Shown here piece after piece: positions 11,859-23,368 of a stretch of 64,000 nt of DNA (positions are counted from its first letter, which is position 1; each line of letters begins with the position of its first letter). Below the pieces are notes generated by a model. The model ran no database searches and was not told the origin of the DNA. It saw only the letters and a list, made by a program, of their open reading frames with translations. A program made the position numbers and the translations under genes. The stretch comes from Malus domestica (taxonomy: Eukaryota > Streptophyta > Magnoliopsida > Rosales > Rosaceae), in assembly GCF_042453785.1 (NCBI RefSeq), contig NC_091666.1, forward strand, positions 15,272,501 through 15,336,500, read 5' to 3'.

Positions 11859-12394
11859 TTCCAAAAATTTTTCTAAAAATATCCCGACGCTCGTGACGTC
11901 GAGTAGGTCGATGTGGTATATTCATATACCAAAATTGAGCATCGTATGAGAAGTTATTTCGAATTATTGGTGATGTGTTTAAAATTAACGTTTTTATAGT
12001 TGTTTCACATATAGGTGAGACGTATCACGAGGACGACCGCATCCAGGGACGCCACGGGGGTTACGACCCGTCGACTTATCAGTGAGTGGGCAGTTTTGTT
12101 TTCGTATTACCTATATACTATTGTTTTTCCCAGAAAAATGCTTTTATGAGAAATTATGTTTTGAAAATGCCATGCATAGAATTATTTGGAAAATGTGAAT
12201 TTCATATGAGTTATATGATTGATATATGATGCATACATGTTGCATGGTGCTGTGGAGGCACAGGTAAGTCAGGTGAGTTCATTTATTCATTGAATTGTTG
12301 TTGAGATGTTTTGAGCTCATAACCTGCACCCTAGGTGTTAGTGCTTATTTTATTCACCACACCGCACGCTCGCCTTGGATCTAAGTAGGTGGAT

Positions 12395-12663
12395 GTCGTA
12401 CAGACCATGTGAGGGTTCCGACATGCCAGTCGTACAGACCATTAGAGGGGTTCCGACTGGTGGGTGACCTTAGATATGCGCGCTGATGATATGATGAGAG
12501 AAGCACTAGAGCGTATTTTTACACCTATCATCGTATAGACTACCTTACGTAGTTCCGAGTGATGTGCAGAGTAGGGCCGTACAGGTCACTGTGGTGACTC
12601 CGGCTTAGTGGGATTTTGAGCTATTGAATTAATCGTATAGGACCAACTGCAGGGTCTCCGATT
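12395..12663 (+). other. Array of five structured hairpins (Gypsy A 5' LTR)
   Basis: Five inverted-repeat units at 12395-12422, 12426-12460, 12527-12563, 12576-12604 and 12631-12663. Each has an outer stem ending CG (for example CCAGTCG/CGACTGG, GCCG/CGGC, AATCG/CGATT). Next comes an asymmetric internal loop, TACAG or TATAG on the 5' side against TC on the 3' side, then an inner stem (ACC/GGT, ACTAC/GTAGT, GTCAC/GTGAC, GACC/GGTC) and a short apical loop. Stem sequences differ between units while the internal loop is constant, which is how a repeated RNA-binding site would look. Copies are at 19548-19816, 47964-48231 and 55112-55379, with relatives at 40531-40832. Confidence 0.8.
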
Positions 12664-13192
12664 GATTCCTTATTTCACCTGATTTATATTTTGATTTATG
12701 GCATGGCATGTTTTCTTGAAAATGTTAAAGATTTGAGATTTAAATGTTGAGATTTTATATGGTTATATATTTCTGGGAAAGTATACAGGTTTTTACGGCG
12801 AGGGGATATAACTGTTTTAATGAAATGTTTTGCAAAACTAATTTGTTTTACTGACCCACTCATTTTGTTTTGCGCCCCTCCAGGTTCTAGTTTAGCGGTG
12901 GTTGGCTCACGAGGTCCTTTCCGGCTTTCTGACAGATTTGCGACATGTAGGACTCACCTGAGGGTGATGTATTCTTATTTTAGTCCTACTTGACTGCAGT
13001 TAACCTATGCTCTGAACTTATGTGTTTACTTGTAACTCGTCCGGTTATGTCCGTATGTGGTTATGTTGAGTTTGGTTTGAATTTCTGTTGATTTATGTTG
13101 TTGTTGTTACGCTTCCGTGTCGTGCTTATGGTTACGTCACGCCCACGTGACGGCCAGCACACCTGGATCCTCCGGATCAGGGTGTGTCAGTT

Positions 13193-13204
13193 TGGTATCA
13201 GAGC
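13193..13204 (+). other. Primer-binding site of Gypsy A
   Basis: TGGTATCAGAGC three bases after the 5' LTR end. It is the initiator tRNA-Met type primer site, identical in Gypsy B. Confidence 0.92.
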
Positions 13205-13246
13205 TTGGGTTGCAGTCCTGTAAATTGTTAATGTCTTAACGATCTT

Positions 13247-16200
13247 TTGATGTTTTCTGTCAGAATCATGCCGCCTCGTAGAGAGCGTAGGGAGTCCCGC
13301 CGTACTTCTGAACCTAATTTCCCGGATATTACTCAGTTAGGGGAAGCGATGGCCCAGGCTTTACAGAATGTGATTCGTCATCCCCCTCCTCCGAGGACAC
13401 CTCTGGAGACCATGTACAACTTGAAGTTAGATCGGTTTATGGGTAATGAAAGTCATGAGGGGGCAGAGAAATGGCTAGATCATATTGAGAAAACCTTCCA
13501 GGTGATGCAGAGTCAGGGGAATCTCCCTGCTAATAGGTGGGTGGAGACCACCACTTGGTTTTTGGGTCGTGAACCAGCAGCATGGTGGATAAATCAGGCT
13601 AGGTACATGTCACCTGAGACGGCAGCCGACTGGAAAGTATTCAAAGAGCATTTTATGAAGAGATTCGTTCCTCCTGAGTATATTGACCGTAAGAAGCAGG
13701 AATTCACCAGGTTGAAACAGAGAAATATGTCGGCACATGAATATTATAGAAAGTTTACTGATTTGTCTCGTTATGACACTGATACAGCTGGTAATCAGGG
13801 AGAGATGCTTCGACGTTTCAAGTTGGGATCTAAGAAGAAGTGGCGTACCTTTGCCAATGCACTTCCCTGCGCTGATTATCATGAGTATTTCGAGATTCTG
13901 GTTAGGATGGAGGACTCTGATAATCTTCCTGACAGTGAGGATGACGAGGACAAGAATGAGGGTCAGAAGAAGAATGACAAAGGTAAGGGTATTTCTATTC
14001 CGGGACCTCGACAGACACAGAGTTTTAAGAAGAGTGGAGCGAGTTCGAGTTCTTCTAGTGGGGGATATAGTTTTACTGGCCCGAGGAGAGGTGGTGGAAG
14101 ATTTTCTGGTGGGCCCAGATTTCAGGGTCAGAGGGATGCTGGTGGATCTGGCGCTCCATGGTGCCGCCGTTGTAACTCCCGTCACCATGGTGAGTGTAGG
14201 AGAGGTTCTGGTGCTTGTTTTACGTGTGGGCAGATGGGACATCGGGCTTCTCAGTGCCCCCAGGGTCAGCAGAGACCGCAGCAGACTAATATGCCACCTC
14301 CAGCACCAGTTCAGCAGAATTTTGGATCGGGTGGTTATGGCCAGCCGAGTCGTGGTGGTGCTTACCACTATCAGGGGGATGCTGCTCCGTATGCTCTCGG
14401 ACCTTATCAGTATTCCCAGGAGCCTCACTCTCAGGCTGGGTATTCTCAGGATTTTGGAGGTTATTCATCTTATTCCTCTATGCCAACTGGTGGATCGCAG
14501 TGGCATCAGGGAGGTCAGCCCCGTCAGGGGGAAATTGCTACTGGTGGTGCAGGATCATCCAGGCAGCCTAGTCAGCCAGGCCAGGGACGTAATCCTCAGG
14601 GACGAGGTAATCAGGGCAATAGAGGCCGAGGTGGACGTCAGCAAGCTCAGGGGCGAGTTAATCATATTTCTCTGCATGAGGCTCAGAACCATCCAGACTT
14701 GATAATGGGTACGTTAAATGTTCTTGGTCATTTTGCTAAGGTTTTGATTGATTGTGGTGCTACGCACTCTGTGATTTCTCATACGTTTGCTCAAATAACC
14801 CAACCTCACCCTTCACCTCTAGGATTTGATTTAGAGTTTGCCATGCCTAGAGGAGATAAATGTTATGTGGATAGTGTGTATCTGGGGTGTCCAGTGATGG
14901 TTGAGGGCGTGATTATGTCCGCTGATCTTATTCCGTTAGATATTGTGGATTTTGATGTAATTTTAGGGGCCGATTGGTTACACCATAATCGTGCCCATAT
15001 TGATTGTTATGGTAAATCAGTTACTTTTTATCGTCCTGGATTACCCGAGGTTACTTTTGTGGGCGAGAGAAGTGGGGTGAGACATGGAGTTATTTCTGCC
15101 ATGAGGGCGAGGAAATTATTATCGAAGGGTTGTCAGGGATATTTGGCACATGTGGTATTAAATGATGTTGCTCCTACTAGTATAGAAGAAGTTGGTGTGG
15201 TCAGACATTATCCGGATGTTTTCCCTGATGATTTGCCGGGATTGCCGCCAGACAGAGAGGTGGAATTCTCTATTGATTTGCTTCCAGGTACGGACCCTAT
15301 ATCTCTGACTCCTTATAGAATGGCTCCTGCTGAGTTGAGAGAATTAAAAATCCAGTTGCAAGAATTACTTGATAAAGGTTTTATTCAACCTAGTTCTTCA
15401 CCTTGGGGTGCCCCAGTATTATTTGTGAAGAAGAAGGATGGAACTCTTCGATTGTGTATTGATTATAGACAATTGAACCGGGTAACGATTAAAAACCGTT
15501 ATCCATTGCCTCGCATTGATGATTTGTTTGATCAGCTGAAAGGTGCGTGTGTATTTTCTAAGATTGATTTGAGATCTGGGTATTATCAATTGAAGATTAA
15601 GGAAGATGATGTACCCAAGACGGCTTTCCGGACTCGGTACGGGCATTATGAATTTTTGGTTATGCCATTTGGGTTGACTAATGCACCTGCAGCTTTTATG
15701 AGATTAATGAATGAGGTATTCCAGAAATATCTTGATAAATTCGTTATTGTTTTTATTGACGATATTCTGGTATACTCTAAGTCCCAAGCAGATCATATCC
15801 GACACCTTAATTTGGTGTTAAGGAAATTAAGGGAGCATCAGTTGTATGCCAAGTTCAGTAAATGTCAGTTTTGGTTGACTGAAGTGGCATTTTTGGGGCA
15901 TGTTGTATCAGCTCAAGGCATTCAAGTTGATCCTCAAAAGATTGCAGCAGTGGAGAATTGGGAGCAACCTCGAACCGTCACGGAGGTACGAAGTTTTCTT
16001 GGCTTAGCAGGTTATTATCGACGGTTCGTTCAGGATTTCTCTATGATTGCTTTACCGTTGACAAAGTTGACCAGGAAGGATGTTAAATTTGAGTGGGATG
16101 AGAATTGTGAGCGGAGTTTTCAGCAATTAAAGTATTGCCTCACTCATGCACCGGTGTTGGTACTTCCTGATGATAGCGGTAATTTCGAGATCTATAGTGA

Positions 16201-18100
16201 TGCTTCACTAAATGGTTTGGGATGTGTTTTGATGCAGCATAATAAGGTGATTGCCTATGCTTCTAGGCAGTTGAAAAATCATGAAATGAATTATCCTACT
16301 CACGATCTTGAATTGGCAGCAATTGTTTTTGCTTTGAAAATTTGGAGACATTATTTGTATGGTGAGAAGTGTAAGATCTTCACTGATCATAAGAGTCTTC
16401 AGTACTTATTCACCCAGCATGATCTTAATCTTCGTCAGCGAAGGTGAATGGAATTGCTAAGTGATTATGATTGTTCTATTGAATACCATCCAGGTCGTGC
16501 TAATGTAGTAGCGGATGCACTGAGTAGGAAACCACAAGGTAGACTTAATGCCCTATATGCTAGTCGTGTTCCTCTTCTTGCTGAACTGAGGGCAACTGGA
16601 GTAAGATTGGAGTGGGAGAATCAAGGTGGAGCATTTCTTGCTAGTTTTCAAGTCAGGCCAATTTTGGTGGAGCGTATACTTGCATCTCAAATGGTGGATG
16701 AAGAAATTCAGGAGTTGGTTCAGTTAAGAAGTGAAGGGAAAAAGAAAGACCTCAGAATTCGGGAATCAGATGGTATGCTCATGCAAGAAGACAGAATGTA
16801 TGTTCCGAATAATGAGGAATTGAAAAAGGAAATTCTGGACGAAGCACATTGTTCAGCTTATGCGATGCATCCGGGAGGAACAAAAATGTACCATACCATT
16901 CGACCATTTTATTATTGGCCGGGTATGAAAAGAGAAATTGCAGAATATGTGAGTAGGTGTATTATTTGCCAACAAGTGAAAGCAGAAAGGAAGAAGCCCT
17001 TTGGGCGAATGCAACCACTTCCCGTTCCCCAGTGGAAATGGGAAAATATAACAATGGATTTCGTGTATAAACTTCCTCGTACGCGAAATGGATTTGATGG
17101 TATTTGGGTGATTGTGGATCGACTCACCAAGTCGGCGCATTTTATTCTGGTGAGGGAGAAATACCCTCTAAATAAATTGGCTAAGTTGTTTATCTCGAAG
17201 ATTGTAAAGTATCATGGAGTCCCAGTAAATATTATCTCTGATCGAGACCCGAGGTTTACTTCTAAATTTTGGGTGGCTTTTCAGGAAGCTCTGGGTACTC
17301 AATTATTGTATAGCACAGCTTATCATCCTCAAACTGATGGGCAATCAGAGAGGACCATTCAGACGTTGGAGGATATGTTGAGATCTTCAGTACTGCAATT
17401 TGGTGATTCTTGGCATGATCGTCTGGACTTAATGGAGTTTGCTTATAATAATAGTTTTCACTCGAGCATTGGTATGTCCCCATTCGAGGCACTTTATGGT
17501 AGGGCGTGTCGAACGCCATTATGTTGGTCTGAGGTTGGCGAACGGATATTAGAAGGCCCTGAGATCGTAGATGAGACGACTCAAAATGTTCAGGTAATTA
17601 AGTCAAACCTGAAAGCAGCCCAGGATCGACAGAAGAGTTTAGCGGATCGGCATACTACTGATCGAGTGTATGATGTGGGTGATTGGGTATTCTTGAAATT
17701 GTCGCCTTGGAGAGGTGTGGTACGATTTGGGAAAAGAGGAAAGCTAAGTCCGAGATATATTGGACCTTATGTGATCATTGAAAGAGTTGGTGAAGTTGCC
17801 TACCGGTTGGAACTGCCTCCGGAGTTATCTAAGGTCCATAATGTGTTCCATGTCTCTATGCTTCGGCATTATGTTTCTGATCCTTCTCATGTGATTCCTC
17901 CTCAACCGTTAGAGATTAATCCGGATTTGACTTATGATGAGGAACCGGTCACTATATTGGATTGGAAGGATAAAGTTCTAAGGAACAAGACGGTGAGTTT
18001 AGTCAAGGTGTTGTGGAGGAACCATTCTGCTGAGGAAGCTACTTGGGAGACGGAAGACCGGATGAGAGAGGTGTACCCAAGGTTATTTTACGAGTATTAA
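13247..18100 (+). pseudogene. Gypsy A gag-pol-chromodomain polyprotein, broken by one stop codon
   Basis: One frame of 1617 codons with a stop at 16445-16447. The equivalent codon in Gypsy B (52019-52021) is TGG, so a single G-to-A change made the stop. The probable translation start is MPPRRERRE at 13268, as is usual in this clade. Order: retrotransposon Gag domain (about 70-200), Ser/Gly-rich linker, CCHC knuckle [14 protein letters not shown] (324-337), protease IDCGATHS (about 501), reverse transcriptase with [10 protein letters not shown] (about 837), RNase H IYSDAS (about 980). After the stop come the ADALSRK end of RNase H, integrase ([22 protein letters not shown]) and a chromodomain-like tail. 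The break separates the last RNase H acidic residue and the whole integrase from the rest. No frameshift is visible. Confidence 0.93.
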
Positions 18101-18142
18101 TTGATTTATTTGGTTATGGGAATTTCGGGGACGAAATTCTAT

Positions 18143-18155
18143 AAGGAGGGGAGAT
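18143..18155 (+). other. Polypurine tract of Gypsy A
   Basis: AAGGAGGGGAGAT directly before the 3' LTR; identical in Gypsy B at 53717-53729. Confidence 0.85.
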
Positions 18156-20342
18156 TGTCACAGCCCGTCCCGGAGGTACTTTTGACGGGAATGTGAAATG
18201 ACAGAATTGCCCTTATTGGACATTAAGGTACGTAGGTACGTAACGTTATTTTGAAAATAGCATTGGTTGGATGGGATTTTATTGGAAATTGATTTTTGGT
18301 ATAATTGGTTAGGATGAAATGAAGGGTGTGGATTAATTTGGACCACACATGACCTTCCTCTCTCCCTCTCCTTTCCCCGTGCTTTCCCTGTCTCTGTCTC
18401 TCCCTCACGAACTCACACCCTCACACACCCATATCGTACGGACCACCACCAAAACCCTTCAAAACTTGACGGATCGGGGCAAATAAGGTATGTATCTTCA
18501 TCGTTTTGACGTCCTGAGTTCATTGGTACTAGTTTTAGGAAGTGAAACCTTCGATTTCACGTAGATCCCGAACCTCCATTTTTGAGGTACTGTTCATGCG
18601 AACGTAAAATGTTGTGTTTCAGGAGATTTCAAGCTTGTGGTGAGCTTTAGGAGGTCCTAAGGAAGCTCGGGGACGTTCGTTGGAGAATTTTGGACGCCGG
18701 GATCGTAGGTTTCAAGTTTGGCCGAACCCTTGGTTTTTGCAAGGTGAGATTTCGTAGTTTTTAGGCCCTAAAACTAGTCCAACGTGATAGTGCACTCTTA
18801 GGGCTTCAATTTGGTATAAAATACGAAGAAAATGGGTGAAAAACGAAGGAGAACAGTGAGTTTGAAAATCGGCCGGAGTTCGGCCGGAGTCCGGCCACCG
18901 GAGAACCAGTCCGGCGAGGCCCTGCGAGGAAGATGACACGTGCACTGCACGTGCTGCGCGTGGCCAGCGCGTAGACCCGTGCCACGTGTGGCGCGTGGGG
19001 GCGCGTGGGGCTTCCAAAAATTTTTCTAAAAATATCCCGACGCTCGTGACGTCGAGTAGGTCGATGTGGTATATTCATATACCAAAATTGAGCATCGTAT
19101 GAGAAGTTATTTCGAATTATTGGTGATGTGTTTAAAATTAACGTTTTTATAGTTGTTTCGCATATAGGTGAGACGTATCACGAGGACGACCGCATCCAGG
19201 GACGCCACGGGGGTTACGACCCGTCGACTTATCAGTGAGTGGGCAGTTTTGTTTTCGTATTACCTATATACTATTGTTTTTCCCAGAAAAATGCTTTTAT
19301 GAGAAATTATGTTTTGAAAATGCCATGCATAGAATTATTTGGAAAATGTGAATTTCATATGAGTTATATGATTGATATATGATGCATACATGTTGCATGG
19401 TGCTGTGGAGGCACAGGTAAGTCAGGTGAGTTCATTTATTCATTGAATTGTTGTTGAGATGTTTTGAGCTCATAACCTGCACCCTAGGTGTTAGTGCTTA
19501 TTTTATTCACCACACCGCACGCTCGCCTTGGATCCAAGTAGGTGGATGTCGTACAGACCATGTGAGGGTTCCGACATGCCAGTCGTACAGACCATTAGAG
19601 GGGTTCCGACTGGTGGGTGACCTTAGATATGCGCGCTGATGATATGATGAGAGAAGCACTAGAGCGTATTTTTACACCTATCATCGTATAGACTACCTTA
19701 CGTAGTTCCGAGTGATGTGCAGAGTAGGGTCGTACAGGTCACTGTGGTGACTCCGGCTTAGTGGGATTTTGAGCTATTGAATTAATCGTATAGGACCAAC
19801 TGCAGGGTCTCCGATTGATTCCTTATTTCACCTGATTTATATTTTGATTTATGGCATGGCATGTTTTCTTGAAAATGTTAAAGATTTGAGATTTAAATGT
19901 TGAGATTTTATATGGTTATATATTTCTGGGAAAGTATACAGGTTTTTACGGCGAGGGGATATAACTGTTTTAATGAAATGTTTTGCAAAACTAATTTGTT
20001 TTACTGACCCACTCATTTTGTTTTGCGCCCCTCCAGGTTCTAGTTTAGCGGTGGTTGGCTCACGAGGTCCTTTCCGGCTTTCTGACAGATTTGGGACATG
20101 TAGGACTCACCTGAGGGTGATGTATTCTTATTTTAGTCCTACTTGACTGCAGTTAACCTATGCTCTGAACTTATGTGTTTACTTGTAACTCGTCCGGTTA
20201 TGTCCGTATGTGGTTATGTTGAGTTTGGTTTGAATTTCTGTTGATTTATGTTGTTGTTGTTACGCTTCCGTGTCGTGCTTATGGTTACGTCACGCCCACG
20301 TGACGGCCAGCACACCTGGATCCTCCGGATCAGGGTGTGTCA
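18156..20342 (+). repeat. Gypsy A 3' LTR
   Basis: 2187 bases, about six mismatches to 11003-13189. It contains the hairpin array at 19548-19816. It is followed by the CAAAG target duplication, after which the interrupted Copia P LTR resumes. Confidence 0.95.
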
Positions 20343-20347
20343 CAAAG

Positions 20348-21115
20348 TTAATTAATTAGTTAATTAATTATACGAAAGGTTCGTATTGGGCTTTTAAGTT
20401 AGTTTGGGCTTCGGGGTCCAAAATTGTTTTGGTCCACTAGGCCCATTATGTTTAAGTTGTATGACAACTAAAACAAATATGGGTATTTAGCCCAATAACA
20501 AAAGGAGGCCGGCCATGTCAAGGGTAGTGGGAATTTATGCTTAATTGTAAGTTTGCCACTAACCTAAGAGATGAAGTATAAAGTCATCTTTATAGCTTTG
20601 TTTCTCATTAGGGTTTTCTAATAGAAATTGGGTGAAACATTTTCTCTCATTTTCTACATAGAGGCCGGCCACTTAGAGGATTTTTACTAGCATCTAAAAT
20701 CTCTCTAAGTCATCCAATTCATCTTCACAAGATACAACCTTGGTGAAGAAACTTAGAGACATCAAGCTTTTGATGTTTTGGAGAACAAATCATTTTTCCT
20801 CAAATCATCAAAGGAGCACTAAAGGGAGGAAAACACAAGGAGGATTCAAAGAGCTTGGAGGTGACTTGAAGGCCCTCCACTTGGGTGAATCCCTTGTGTA
20901 ATCAAGGATGAGCTTCAAGGGTAAAGAATCACTTAATCTTTACTTCTCTTTAATGTTGTTAAAGAGTTTTATTTTGGTTCACCATATACTAAGCTTTGAA
21001 AGTCATGGGTTTTATGAATTGTTTTTGGATGCATGCCTACTTTAAAGTGTTAATAGCTTGCATGTGTATTCAAATGTTCATACTTGTTCTTAGCTAGGAC
21101 AAATTTTTTCCTTCA
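20348..21115 (+). repeat. Copia P 5' LTR, second segment
   Basis: Resumes TTAATTAATTAG as in the uninterrupted solo LTR at 58013 and ends ATTTTTTCCTTCA. The two segments sum to 1864 bases, against 1866 for the solo LTR. Contains GGCCGGCC strings and a CTAATAGGGTTTT-like region typical of this LTR family. Confidence 0.92.
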
Positions 21116-21117
21116 AT

Positions 21118-21129
21118 TGGTATCAGAGC
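21118..21129 (+). other. Primer-binding site of Copia P
   Basis: TGGTATCAGAGC two bases after the LTR end; initiator tRNA-Met type. Confidence 0.92.
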
Positions 21130-22980
21130 CTAGGCCTAGTGTATGGTGAATCCTTTTGGGTTTTGTGATGTTCATGATTTGTGATTTAAATGTTGTAAAT
21201 GTTACAAGCTTTGTTCTTGCTTTTGAATATGTAAATTTTGCTAGAAAATTTAGCATCTCAAATGTTGTAGATGTATTTCATTCAAGCATGAATATTGGAA
21301 CTAAAATTTGGTGCCATGAGTTTTGGGAAATTCGGCCAAATCCTTAGGGTGACTTTTTGGGTTCATGTTTGTCTTGTTAAAATGGTTTTAAGGTGACTTT
21401 TGGAACCCCTAAGTACCCTAGGATATTAGCCCTCTTTTGAGAGGTGAAAAATTGAGTTTTGGTGAATGAAAACATCCATGGAGCTATTATGAGTTTTCAT
21501 GGTGTTCTTCAAATGTTCTTGAAGTTCTTGCCAAGAACAAAAAGGTTTGAAGTTTTGATTCTAATTTTTTATGTTTTTCATAAAGTTTTGGTATATAATT
21601 GATTTATTATTTGATGGGTGATGTTATTGGTGAGATGTGATGAATTGGATTTAATGTTTGTCAAAACTCATAAATGTTTTACAAAACATTTTCTTACAAA
21701 CCATCAATTTCACATCACCCACCAAAATCAACTTGCATATTGCACATGCATGCACTAAAACCCTTTCACACTTGTTCACACACCTCTAAAACCGGCCACC
21801 CCCTAGTGGGGGTACTTTTGGGGTCTTTTATACAATTACATAAAGTTTTGATACTTTTATGTATTTGCACTTTGGCCCAAAAGTTTACGTTTTTACGTTA
21901 AGGCCCTAAAACGCTAAAGGACAAATTGTTTTGATCCTTTAATGATGTTTTTACATTAATGAAATTTTGGGTTCTAGTTGAAATTACATGAAGTTGTGGA
22001 CTTTCATGTTTTTTTTCAAAGTGACCCCAAAAGTTTTTGTATTTGCATTATGGCCCAAATGTTGTGGTCATAGTTTCCTTTTGGCCCAAATAAAATGAGA
22101 ACAAAAATTGTTTTGTCTCTTTAATGAGAATTGGATTTTCATTCTATTTAGTTCCATTTAAATCAATTCTATGGATCCAAAAACCAATTGTTTAAAGTTG
22201 TTTTCTTAGTTAATATGATTGATTAAGAAAAGGGTGATTATGAACCAAAGGCCACGATAATTGAGCTATGTGATTGGCCGATATACATTATGAATGTTTG
22301 GGTTTTAGTAGAGTAGATTTGAATGTAATTTGATTAATTCAATTTGTTGTAAATGGACATAAGTCCATCATTTGATTTGTGTTGTAAAAGGGCATAAGCC
22401 CTTATTATTATTTCATGTATTCCTTTTTGTTTATATGTATACAAAATGCAATAGTTGGGTCCAACGCCCAATAGGAAATAACGGTTTAATTGGATTAAAC
22501 GCGTAACTAAAATCAACAACTATCTACCTTAAACCCAAGGTCCAACACAAGGCGCGTGTTGGATCAAATCAATCGGTTCATAATCATCCTAAAACCTAAT
22601 ATGACTATATAGTCCATATGAGGATGCTATGCATTCGTTAGTAGTTCCATATAGTCTCGCTTGTTTCAACGAAACAGTGGGAGTATTATATGCTACTAAA
22701 TCATATTAACTTGGACCAATAGTTGTGATAGGCCCAAGTTCTTTTAATGTGATTAAAATGTTTTGATGTAGCCCAAAACAACTCCCTCAAAATGAAGATT
22801 TAAGTTGATAAGCGAGAGATGTTTAGAATATCTCTTCGTAGGCCTTCCACCGTGGTGGGCTCCAAGCGTTTGTGACTCATACACCGGCTTCACCCTATCA
22901 TGGGGGAGTACAAAGTATGTGCTTACATCCAGGAGGAGTCCATAAACATATGATGAGGTGAGTGTAGGCAACGAGGGTAG
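21130..22980 (+). other. Untranslated leader of Copia P, upstream part
   Basis: About 1.85 kb with no supported reading frame. The last part (about 22830-22960) is homologous to the Copia M leader (7140-7010, opposite strand), including a shared CTTCACCCTATCATGGGG string. Confidence 0.6.
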
Positions 22981-23196
22981 CCGACATCGTATCATCGTGA
23001 GGCTATTCTTGAACCCCTTCACACACTAAGCATAGTGGGAATAACTTAAACTAAGTGCAATGGTGCCAACATCGTATCATCGTGAGGCAACATTCTCTAG
23101 AGGCCAAACGGATGGGTAATTACAAAAGTTGTAAATGAATAATGCGTTATTCTCTCATCATTATTTTTGCTAGCCAAACATCGTATCATCGTGAGG
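22981..23196 (+). repeat. Threefold leader motif ATCGTATCATCGTGAGG in Copia P
   Basis: Copies at 22981-23002, 23065-23087 and 23173-23196, each ending CATCGTATCATCGTGAGG and preceded by CCGA, GCCAA or GCCAAA. Copy spacing (about 84 and 108 bases) is close to that in Copia M (about 84 and 111). The gag start lies about 170 bases downstream. Conservation exceeds that of the flanking leader by eye. Confidence 0.85.
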
Positions 23197-23368
23197 TGGG
23201 CTTGGTAATGGTGAGTCTCCCATAACCCGCTAAGAGTTCAATATAACTCTCGAATTCTATTGAGGGATGTGGAATTTGCCAAAAATAGTGGGTGGTACTA
23301 TTTGATTCAAAGACTCAATCAAATAGTTTTAAACAAACAATCTAATACGATTTCTGTTATGTTATGTA

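Larger units (their letters stand above)
11003..13189 (+). repeat. Gypsy A 5' LTR
   Basis: TGTCACAGCCCGTCCCGG at the start, GGGTGTGTCA at the end, 2187 bases, same length as 18156-20342. It contains a pyrimidine/CT-rich block near 11200-11250, a CACGTG cluster near 11783-11858 and the five-hairpin array at 12395-12663. Confidence 0.95.
11003..20342 (+). mobile_element. Gypsy A: Tekay-like chromovirus LTR retrotransposon
   Basis: Complete element of 9340 bases with two 2187-bp LTRs and target duplication CAAAG (10998-11002 and 20343-20347). It has a tRNA-Met type primer site, one gag-pol frame interrupted by a single stop, and a polypurine tract AAGGAGGGGAGA before the 3' LTR. Long LTRs, a CCHC Gag and a C-terminal chromodomain place it with plant Tekay/Del-type chromoviruses. 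The LTRs differ at about six sites by eye. At a commonly used plant rate (1.3e-8 per site per year) that is on the order of 0.1 million years. It is the same family as Gypsy B (46582-55912). Confidence 0.95.

Noticed and set aside
12395..12663. CRISPR-like array or tRNA-type B boxes (GGTTCCGA strings)
   Set aside because: Units are unequal, self-complementary and part of an LTR in a plant genome. GGTTCCGA does not fit the B-box consensus (GGTTCGANNCC) and no A box precedes it.
13610..14702. Long open frames on both strands over the Gypsy A gag region (and the same at 49185-50277)
   Set aside because: They overlap the real Gag frame, are Arg/Leu/Ser- or Val-rich and have no domain. They are shadows of the codon pattern in the Gly/Ser/Gln-rich linker.
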